The notes below the pieces were generated by a model. That model saw only the letters and a list, made by a program, of their open reading frames with translations. It was not told where the DNA came from and did no database searches. A stretch of DNA of 19,053 bases from Anaerolineales bacterium Chloro_02. GTDB taxonomy: Bacteria > Chloroflexota > Anaerolineae > Anaerolineales > Anaerolineaceae. How positions within the stretch are numbered: position 1 is the stretch's first letter; each line of letters begins with the position of its first letter. Positions 7,760-14,453 of the stretch are shown here, piece after piece. The position numbers and the translations under genes were made by a program. The stretch is from NCBI GenBank assembly GCA_001603765.1, contig LUZV01000108.1:1-19053 (forward strand). Direction: 5' to 3'.

Positions 7760-8530
7760 ATGGCTGGTTACAGCCTTCAAGAGATGATGGCGATAATCGC
7801 CGCAAGGGAGATAAAGGACACCGACATTGTCCTGTGCGGCACGGGTATTTCCATGCTTGCGGCTCTGGCCGCCCAGAAGATCACCGCGCCGGGCGTGTCC
7901 ATCTTCTTCGAATCGGGGGTGGTCGACGTCAAGTTCGCCCAGACGCCGCTGAGCCTCGCCGACCCGAGAATCATGAACGGCGCGATACGCCTGGCAGGTT
8001 TGGCGGAATCGTTGAGCCTCCTCCAAAACCACACCACGGGCCCCAATGTCATCAGCATCCTCGGAGCCGCCCAGATCGACATATACGGGAACTTGAACTC
8101 CACGTCGATCGGGGATTTCAGCAAGCCGAAGGTGCGCTTCAGCGGGAGCGGCGGTGCATGCGACATAGGGAGCCTCGCAGGCCAGTTTTGGGTCTTCATG
8201 GACCTGGGCAAAAAGAGATTCGTGGAGAAGGTGGACTACCTGACCACTCCCGGTTTTCTCGACGGCGCGGGGGCGCGGGAAAGGGCCGGGCTGCCCGGAG
8301 GCGGGCCGGCGATGGTCATTACCAACAAGGCGTGTTTCCGCTTCGACGATGCGTCCAAGAAAATGTACCTCCACTCTTTTTATCCGGGGTTCACACCGGA
8401 AGCGATTCAGGAAGAGATGTGCTTTCAGGTGGATCTGAGCCGGGCGAAGGAGGCCGAGCCTCCCACCGAGCATGAACTCCACATACTCAGGACCGAGTGC
8501 GATCCCGAACGAATGGTCCTGAAAGGATAG
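7760..8530 (+). CDS. gctB: Glutaconate CoA-transferase-type subunit B (family I CoA-transferase, beta)
   Basis: Beta subunit of the CoA-transferase, 256 residues (GctB is about 266). Glu51 in SIFFESGVVD aligns with the catalytic glutamate (Glu54 in GctB of Acidaminococcus) that forms the glutamyl-CoA thioester. Further family motifs are GAAQIDIYGNLNSTSIGDF, FSGSGGACDIGS, KKRFVEKVDYLTTPGFLDG and ERAGLPGGGPAMVITNKACF. All elements expected of an active enzyme are visible. It starts four bases after the gctA stop, so the two are translated as a pair. A gap of 220 bases without a gene follows before the thioredoxin reductase. Confidence 0.88.
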   Translation: MAGYSLQEMMAIIAAREIKDTDIVLCGTGISMLAALAAQKITAPGVSIFFESGVVDVKFAQTPLSLADPRIMNGAIRLAGLAESLSLLQNHTTGPNVISILGAAQIDIYGNLNSTSIGDFSKPKVRFSGSGGACDIGSLAGQFWVFMDLGKKRFVEKVDYLTTPGFLDGAGARERAGLPGGGPAMVITNKACFRFDDASKKMYLHSFYPGFTPEAIQEEMCFQVDLSRAKEAEPPTEHELHILRTECDPERMVLKG

Positions 8531-8750
8531 TGCGCACCGGCGCGAGGGGCTCGAATGACACATCCGAGCGCCTCGATGAACCTGGTTATCGGAACAAGGG
8601 AACAGGCGTCAACCTCCAGCAGGGCGGATCACGGGGAAGGCAAGAGAAGTTGCAGGCTATCCACAAGATCCGAAACGCTCGAAGCGGCTCTAAGCATCAC
8701 GTGGCTGTGCAGCCCCCGGGCGTGTGAAGCCCACCAAGGAGAAAGCATCT

Positions 8751-9941
8751 GTGGAAAAACGTGAACTAGTGATCCTCGGCGCCGGCCCCTCCGGTCTTAC
8801 GGCGGCGATTTACGGCAAGCGGGCCGGCCTTGACGTTCTCCTCATAGAAAAGGGCCGTCCCGGCGGGCAGATCGTGATTACGAGCGAAATAGAGAACTTT
8901 CCGGGTGTGGTCAAGGCCACGGGCCGTGAGCTGGCCGACAGCTTCCGTGCGCATGCGGAACATTTCGAGACGGAGTTCCGCGAAGGCACGGTCCAGGCTC
9001 TGAAGATTGCGGACGGGAAAAAGATTGTAGTCACCAACAAGGAAGAGATCGAGGCCGAAGCGGTCATCGTCGCCACGGGGGCCAGGTACAAGAAGGTCGG
9101 CTGTCCCGGTGAGGCCAGGTATACCGGAAGCGGCGTCAGCTACTGCGCGGTATGTGACGGGGCTTTCTTCCAGGACGAGACGGTCGCCGTCATCGGCGGT
9201 GGAAACGCCGCCGTGGAAGAGGCGGATTATCTCACGCGGTTCGCGTCCCGGGTCTACCTCATCCATCGGCGTGATGCCTTTCGTGCTCATCGGACCGCCC
9301 TCGACCGGGCGTTTTCCAACCCGAAGATCGTGCCGATCGTGAATTCCGTCGTGCAGTCCATCGAAGGCTCGGACATGGTCGAGAAGGTCGTCCTCAGGAA
9401 TGTGAAAACGGACCAGGTTTCAGAAATTCCCCTGGCGGGCGTGTTCGTGTTCGTCGGGATAGAGCCCAACGCCGAGTTTGTCCAGGGGGTGCTGGAGGTG
9501 CGCGACGGCGGGTGGATCGTCACCAGCGGGCGCATGGAAACATCGGTGGAAGGCATTTTCGCCGCGGGCGACGTCCGCGACACATTCCTGCGCCAGGTGG
9601 TTACCGCGGCCGGCGACGGGGCATCGGCGGCCATGGCGGCTTACGGGTACATTTCGGAGCAACTCCACCTGCAGTCGCTCCTGCTCAAACCGATCAAGGT
9701 TTTCGCTCTTTTTGCATCGAGCATAGACCAGGACCAGATAAAGCTGACAGGAGAGGCTGAAAAGCTGAAGGGACAGATCGGTGCTCCGTTCGCAATCGTT
9801 GACGGGTACCGGAATGCCCGCATGACCGAAAAACTGGGACTGCAGGAGCTTCCCGCCATGGTGGAACTGAATTCGGGCCGAGTAGTCCGCTGCAAGGCCG
9901 TGCGGGACGCTGAAGGCATCAACGTATTCTGCTCTATGTAA
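8751..9941 (+). CDS. trxB: Thioredoxin reductase with a C-terminal degenerate thioredoxin-like domain
   Basis: This NADPH:thioredoxin oxidoreductase has FAD motif GAGPSG (10-15), redox-active CAVC (Cys132, Cys135), NADPH motif GGGNAAVEE (149-157) with HRRDAFRA, and the FAD-closing motif GIFAAGDVRD (268-277). In Grd systems it passes electrons through thioredoxin to GrdA. Ordinary TrxB ends near residue 310, but this protein has 396. Residues 313-390 show a thioredoxin-like order: strand VFALFAS, helix, strand APFAIVDG, helix, then LPAMVELNSGRVV with a likely cis-proline at 368. The CxxC that should follow the first strand is missing. A lone Cys394 lies near the C-terminus. The start GTG 8751 follows AAGGAG at a spacing of nine; GTG 8724 is a less likely alternative. 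Confidence 0.9.
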   Translation: MEKRELVILGAGPSGLTAAIYGKRAGLDVLLIEKGRPGGQIVITSEIENFPGVVKATGRELADSFRAHAEHFETEFREGTVQALKIADGKKIVVTNKEEIEAEAVIVATGARYKKVGCPGEARYTGSGVSYCAVCDGAFFQDETVAVIGGGNAAVEEADYLTRFASRVYLIHRRDAFRAHRTALDRAFSNPKIVPIVNSVVQSIEGSDMVEKVVLRNVKTDQVSEIPLAGVFVFVGIEPNAEFVQGVLEVRDGGWIVTSGRMETSVEGIFAAGDVRDTFLRQVVTAAGDGASAAMAAYGYISEQLHLQSLLLKPIKVFALFASSIDQDQIKLTGEAEKLKGQIGAPFAIVDGYRNARMTEKLGLQELPAMVELNSGRVVRCKAVRDAEGINVFCSM

Positions 9942-10131
9942 GTTGTTCTGCGGCGGAGCGGGAGCTCCAGCGCCCGATCCGCCGGGATATCGCCGCTCGC
10001 TGAAGCTCTCGCGGGGAGCGCAGGAGCAGAAGGCAGATTCCAAGGTGGCGCGGCCAGGCAAAGTGCCGGTCGGCGTCATGCCACCCTGCCTCAACGAGAT
10101 CGAAAACTCATTGCATTTCAAAGGGGGTACC

Positions 10132-10926
10132 GTGTCCGAACCTGATGAACTTAATGAACCGAATGTAATCGTGGAAAAAGAAGGCGCGATCGGCCTGATT
10201 ACCCTCAATCGGCCACAGGAAATGAACACATTCAACATTCCTTTCGCGCGCGAGTTGAACGACGGCCTCATGGCGCTCGAAAACGATCCGGAAGTCAGGG
10301 TCGTGGTCATCCAGGCGAATGGAAAGCATTTTTCAACAGGCATTTCCCTCCTGGAATTCAAAAACAAAACTCCATTGGAATACCAGAGGTTCATCCGAAA
10401 GATGGATGAGCACAACATTACCATCGCCCACATGAAAAAGCCCGTCATTGCCTCCGTCAAGGGGTATTGCCTGGCGAACGGGGCCGGGCTCTCGTTTGCG
10501 TGTGACCTCACGGTCGCCGCCGAGGACGCAAAGTTCGGGACCACCGCCATCAATGTCGGCCTCATTTGCCTCGGGCCGACGGCGCCTCTGACCCGCCTGG
10601 TCGGGCGCAAGAAAGCCCTGGAGATGGTCTTGACGGGAGACATGATCCCGGCGACCGAAGCGCTCCGGTTGGGGCTTGTCAACAAGATCGTGCCCAGAGA
10701 GCAGTTGGAAGAGGCCACCATGGAACTTGCCCGCAAGCTTGCTTCCAAGAGCCCATTGGCCCTGCAGACGGGGAAAAAGGGCATCTACACGTCGGCGGAC
10801 ATGCCCTACGAGAAGGGGGTCGAGCTGCTCGGCGGTCTGTTCGCCGCCCTGTGCGCCACCGAAGATGCGGAGGCCGGCGTGAAGGCATTCCTGGCGAAGA
10901 AACCTCCGGAATGGAAGGAGCGCTAA
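10132..10926 (+). CDS. Crotonase-fold (enoyl-CoA hydratase/isomerase family) protein lacking both hydratase glutamates
   Basis: A 264-residue crotonase-superfamily protein, the usual length. Recognisable parts are IGLITLNRPQEMNTF, the oxyanion-hole loop GKHFSTGISLLEF (64-76), KPVIASVKGYCLANGAGLSFACD (103-125), KFGTTAINVGL, and LTRLVGRKKALEMVLTGD (153-170). Alignment with enoyl-CoA hydratase puts Gly119 where catalytic Glu144 is and Ala139 where Glu164 is, so normal hydratase chemistry is not expected. The CoA-thioester pocket appears intact, which suggests another crotonase reaction such as isomerase, thioesterase, decarboxylase or lyase. GTG 10132 is chosen because AAGGGGG precedes it by four bases and it gives the standard length; ATG 10078 is the alternative. 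It is the only other CoA-related gene of the cluster besides gctAB. Confidence 0.82.
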   Translation: MSEPDELNEPNVIVEKEGAIGLITLNRPQEMNTFNIPFARELNDGLMALENDPEVRVVVIQANGKHFSTGISLLEFKNKTPLEYQRFIRKMDEHNITIAHMKKPVIASVKGYCLANGAGLSFACDLTVAAEDAKFGTTAINVGLICLGPTAPLTRLVGRKKALEMVLTGDMIPATEALRLGLVNKIVPREQLEEATMELARKLASKSPLALQTGKKGIYTSADMPYEKGVELLGGLFAALCATEDAEAGVKAFLAKKPPEWKER

Positions 10927-10998
10927 AACGTTACCGGTGGGATACCCGGACCGGAATGGGTGGGGGACTCCCTCCAAGTCTCTGGCAGGAGAACGGCT

Positions 10999-11259
10999 AT
11001 GAACGTTGAAGAAGCAATGGAAAAACATGGATTTCGCCTTTCCGCGAGCTGTTCGGGCAAGGCGGCCTACACCAAGTTTTTGAAACACAAAGGAAAACGC
11101 GCCTACATCAGTATAACGGGCCCCGGGGGGGAGGGTTTTCCCGCCACCCTGGAGGAGCCTGTTCGGGTGGCAATCCACGACCTCCGGTCGGGCGACGAAG
11201 TGGGAACCCCGGAGGACTTCGCCTCAGTGAACGCCTTTTTGGAATCACTGGCGAACTGA
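10999..11259 (+). CDS. Small hypothetical protein, 86 residues
   Basis: I do not recognise this protein. It starts behind a good Shine-Dalgarno (AGGAGA, six bases before ATG) and lies between the crotonase-like gene and grdC on the same strand. The sequence is soluble and mixed in charge, with a basic middle (KFLKHKGKRAYISIT), a Gly/Pro turn (GPGGEGFP) and an acidic C-terminal half (HDLRSGDEVGTPEDF). It has one cysteine (SCSGK) and no membrane segment. The spacing of hydrophobic residues suggests a small alpha/beta fold. Position suggests an accessory or assembly role for component C. It is much shorter than GrdX, and I see no similarity to GrdD. Confidence 0.7.
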   Translation: MNVEEAMEKHGFRLSASCSGKAAYTKFLKHKGKRAYISITGPGGEGFPATLEEPVRVAIHDLRSGDEVGTPEDFASVNAFLESLAN

Positions 11260-11381
11260 GCCCGGCGGAATTCGAGGATAGAGTCAATCGACAACAATTA
11301 AAAGTTAGAGAGGAATCCAACTCGCTCAATATCCTGTATTGAACCAGGATAGCTGTTTGAACTAAAAAGGAGAAAGCTTCC

Positions 11382-12833
11382 ATGGCTGTTGTTATCAGAG
11401 AGGCTGGCTACGTGTTGGTGAACGCACCGGATTTCGTGCAATATGGTTCGAAGCCCGTTCGTGACATTGAGGAGAAAAGCAGCCTCCTTCAAGACATTCG
11501 CGGTCACCTCAGAACCTATGAAGACGTTCTGAACTACGCGCCTCACCAGGTTTTCATCGGCAACAAATACCCCGACGAACTTCACGACGTTTCAAAGCCC
11601 TGGTACGAGCATCTTCTGGATGACGGGCAGCGCTACGGCCCGTTCGGTGAAATCATGCCGGAAGATGAATTTTACGGCTGGATGAAGGTCGCGGATGATT
11701 TCGACTTAGTGTGGCTGGAGCCGAGCTTTCTGGACCGTATCCGGGATAAGTTCGCCAGCCATCCCTTCATCAGCGAGGCCCAGGTCAAGAAACTGGGGGA
11801 GGGCAAGCCGGTCGAGAAGATCACCGAAATCCTCGGCCAGGGTGCCGCGGCGCCTCTTTATTACTATGGGGAACTGGTGGGGGCTTTGAGGCGCGATCAT
11901 GACAATGATGACACCCTGAAGCCCGTGGTGCTCATGGAAAACCTCATGGCCAAGGCGTCGGGAGTGCTGGCAATGCGCTACCTTTTGAAGCGTGCCGGCA
12001 TGGAGCCCACCGACGTGGATTTTGTCCTGGACTGCACGGAAACCGCTATCGGGGACCGCTACAATCGGGGAGGCGGCAGCCTCTCGAAGGCAATGGCCGA
12101 AATGACCGGCTGTATGAATGCCACGGGCAACGACACGCGGGCATTCTGCTGTGCTCCCAATCACGCTCTCATTAACGCCGCCGGCCTGGTGGGCAGCGGC
12201 ATCCACAAGAACGTAATCGTCGCGGGAGGCGGCTGCCTCGCAAAGATGGGGATGAAATACGCCGCCCATTTGAAACACAACATGCCGATTCTCGAAGATG
12301 TGCTGGGGGGGATGGCGTTCCTGATCTCCAACGATGACGGCGTCAGCCCCGTAATGCGGCTCGATGCGGTGGGGAAACACACGGTGGCCGCCGGTTCGGC
12401 CCAGCAGAGCATCATGACGGCCCTGGTCATCGACCCGCTGAACAAACTCGGCATGAAAGTAACCGACGTCGACAAGTTCTCGACGGAACTGCACAACCCG
12501 GAAATCACTCTGCCCGCCGGCAGCGGCGACACTCCGGGCACCAACTACAAAATCATGGCCTCTCTTGCCACGATAAAAAAGCAGATAGACAAGTCCGAGA
12601 TCGAGCAGTTCGTCAAGCAAAGGGGCATGCCCGGGTACGCTCCCACGCAGGGGCATATCCCCTCGGCGGTTCCGTTTCTGGGACACGCGCTTACGGCGAT
12701 GAAGCAAGGCAAGATGAAGCGAGCAATGTTTGTGGCAAAAGGAAGTCTGTTCCTGGGACGAATGTCGCAATTGTCGGATGGCCTATCCTTCATACTGGAA
12801 GCTAACAACAATCACGCTTCCGTGAAGGCATAA
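11382..12833 (+). CDS. grdC: Reductase complex component C beta subunit (GrdC-type)
   Basis: GrdC belongs to the thiolase/ketoacyl-synthase III fold and with GrdD turns the GrdA-bound carboxymethyl selenoether into an acyl thioester and then acetyl phosphate. The 483-residue protein shows the family pattern: HLRTYEDVLNYAPHQVFIGNKYPDEL (42-67), VVLMENLMAKASGVLAMRYLL, DFVLDCTETAIGDRYNRGGGS (213-233), and RAFCCAPNHALINAAGLV (253-270). Cys256/Cys257 fall where FabH-type enzymes carry their acyl-binding cysteine. The C-terminal region GHIPSAVPFLGHALTAMKQGKMKRAMFVAKGSLFLGRM is also typical. AAGGAG lies nine bases before ATG. GrdD, normally encoded next to grdC, is not found here or elsewhere in the window: TAXI-TRAP genes follow instead. 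Length is slightly under the usual 510. Confidence 0.92.
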   Translation: MAVVIREAGYVLVNAPDFVQYGSKPVRDIEEKSSLLQDIRGHLRTYEDVLNYAPHQVFIGNKYPDELHDVSKPWYEHLLDDGQRYGPFGEIMPEDEFYGWMKVADDFDLVWLEPSFLDRIRDKFASHPFISEAQVKKLGEGKPVEKITEILGQGAAAPLYYYGELVGALRRDHDNDDTLKPVVLMENLMAKASGVLAMRYLLKRAGMEPTDVDFVLDCTETAIGDRYNRGGGSLSKAMAEMTGCMNATGNDTRAFCCAPNHALINAAGLVGSGIHKNVIVAGGGCLAKMGMKYAAHLKHNMPILEDVLGGMAFLISNDDGVSPVMRLDAVGKHTVAAGSAQQSIMTALVIDPLNKLGMKVTDVDKFSTELHNPEITLPAGSGDTPGTNYKIMASLATIKKQIDKSEIEQFVKQRGMPGYAPTQGHIPSAVPFLGHALTAMKQGKMKRAMFVAKGSLFLGRMSQLSDGLSFILEANNNHASVKA

Positions 12834-13144
12834 TCATCCGCGCGTCCCGTAGGCAGGACCCGCACCCCGGACTCGTTCCGGTGGGTATTGCGCCGGGCTC
12901 GGTTTCCAGGCAGCGGTTTGTGCAACTGCCGAGCCTGCTTCGAATCTACTCAGAGAAGGACGGCAATCACTCCGGTGGAAGTACCTGGGTTCATCAAAGA
13001 CAATGCTTCCGGGTATTTCCGTGCCGGAGTCGATGAGGGTGGTCAGGGTGTTGTCAGCAGGCATCATGGAGTGAACGCGTAACAGGCTGAGGGTTTCAAT
13101 TTCCAAAAGATCGGGAAGTACAACCTCAAGGAGAGGAGCAAGCC
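12834..13144. other. Intergenic region between grdC and the TAXI gene
   Basis: This 311-base gap gives short frames on both strands but none with a ribosome binding site and family resemblance. I see no clear terminator or promoter. The last bases (AAGGAGAGGAG, 13129-13139) are the ribosome binding site of the TAXI gene. Confidence 0.5.
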
Positions 13145-14242
13145 ATGTCGCACAGAGGTAAATGGTTGGGAACGGGTCATTGGCGGTATCCCCTGTCGAT
13201 TCTTCTCATCTCACTATTTCTGACAGTAGTGAGTGCTGCCGGCAGTTTCGCTTCCGACCAGGTATGGCGGATGGGTTCGTCAAGTGCCGGAACGGCCGGT
13301 TACGCCTGCACCATCGGGCTGACGTCCCTGATCAGCAAGTATACTCCGGACGTAAAAATCGAAGCCATGCCGACTCCAGGAAGTACCGCATCACTTCGCC
13401 TGTTTGCCAGGAAAGAGTGCGATATGGCCTACCAGAGCGGCTGGGGACTGTCGGAGCTCTATAACAAACTGGGTTCCTTCGCGAAAAAGGATTTGGCGAG
13501 AAAGCCGTATCAGGGGCTGTATTACGCGTCCTTTGAGATCATGCTGATGGTGCCGGTCAAAAGTGACGTGAAGTGCTATCGCGATATGATAGGCAAGAAA
13601 GTCTTCCCGGAACTCGCATCGCACGGATGGCACGACCTCTTCAAACTCACCATGCAAAGAATGGATATCTACGACAAAGTCGAGCCAAGGCAACTGGACC
13701 TCAACCAGGCGGCGGATGCACTCAAAATGGGGGCCGTCGACGTCGTGGCGGGGTATTCGACCAATCTGGGGGCCATGACCGTCAGTTGGATAAAGAATAT
13801 TGATTCTCTTTTGGACATGAAAATCATATCGCCCAGTCCGGAGGAACAAAAAGAAATCAGCGCCATGAAATTACCCGGGGTCTTCTATGGAGAAAGAATG
13901 GCGTATGACGCGCTGACCCCGGAAAACGCCGCAAACACCAAAAAGGTGAACCCGGATGGCGTATGGCTGTGGGGGGCATACCAGGGATGGCATCCCGGAG
14001 GGGACATGCCCACGGACGTGATGTACCGGATGTATAAGACCTGGATGGAGCACGCCGAAGAGCTGAGCGATGTCAATGCCTATCTGCAATATTGGGCGAA
14101 GGACCCGCTTGGCATGCAGGTGAAGGCTCTCGAAGCGGGAAAGCCGATCCCGATACATCCCGGCGTTGCAAAGTATCTGAAAGAAAGGGGCGTGTGGCGT
14201 GATGACTGGGTGATCGGGAAGCTGGATCCGGGCGTGGAATGA
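13145..14242 (+). CDS. TAXI-family TRAP transporter solute-binding protein
   Basis: This is an exported ligand-binding protein of the TRAP-associated extracytoplasmic immunogenic type. It begins with a signal peptide: basic residues to about 14, hydrophobic core YPLSILLISLFLTVVSAAG, and a likely cut after Ala36 (SFA-S). The mature part starts VWRMGSSSAGTAGYACTIGLTSLISKYTPDVKIEAMPTPGSTASLRLFARKE, the TAXI pattern of a glycine/serine-rich first strand and a ligand loop. Later segments (CDMAYQSGWGL, MGAVDVVAGY) fit the second lobe. At 365 residues it is somewhat longer than many TAXI proteins. It delivers its ligand to the fused permease encoded next, and TAXI ligands known so far are small carboxylates and amino acids. 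The cluster context suggests it binds the substrate of the reductase. Confidence 0.88.
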   Translation: MSHRGKWLGTGHWRYPLSILLISLFLTVVSAAGSFASDQVWRMGSSSAGTAGYACTIGLTSLISKYTPDVKIEAMPTPGSTASLRLFARKECDMAYQSGWGLSELYNKLGSFAKKDLARKPYQGLYYASFEIMLMVPVKSDVKCYRDMIGKKVFPELASHGWHDLFKLTMQRMDIYDKVEPRQLDLNQAADALKMGAVDVVAGYSTNLGAMTVSWIKNIDSLLDMKIISPSPEEQKEISAMKLPGVFYGERMAYDALTPENAANTKKVNPDGVWLWGAYQGWHPGGDMPTDVMYRMYKTWMEHAEELSDVNAYLQYWAKDPLGMQVKALEAGKPIPIHPGVAKYLKERGVWRDDWVIGKLDPGVE

Positions 14243-14300
14243 GCGGCGGCTTATCGATACTGGGGTAAGGCAGGCCATTTTCTTTGAGAAAAGCAACCGC

Positions 14301-14386
14301 TTGACAGGGAGCTTGAATGTCATCACAAACAGATGGCAGTACCCTGGTATATATATGATCAAATACTGTATTGGAGTGGATCAAAT
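14301..14386 (+). promoter_or_regulatory. AT-rich TAXI-permease gap with -35-like box and direct repeats
   Basis: In the 211-base gap before the permease gene lie TTGACA (14301-14306), without a good -10 at 17-18 bases, a TATATATATG stretch (about 14349-14358), and the direct repeat GATCAAAT at 14357-14364 and 14379-14386, spaced 22 bp or about two helical turns. Together these could be an internal promoter/operator, but no single element is decisive. Confidence 0.2.
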
Positions 14387-14453
14387 GAACATAAAATTTG
14401 GAGCGATATAGGAAATGTAGCACCCAGTTAAGAGTGCATACGGAGAAATAGCT

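Noticed and set aside
7673..8563. 296-residue minus-strand open frame over gctB
   Set aside because: It is antisense to a clear CoA-transferase subunit with catalytic Glu51 and full family motifs.
9420..10784. 454-residue minus-strand open frame over trxB and the crotonase gene
   Set aside because: It spans two well-supported + genes and the gap between them, so it is a GC-driven antisense shadow; no motif is seen.
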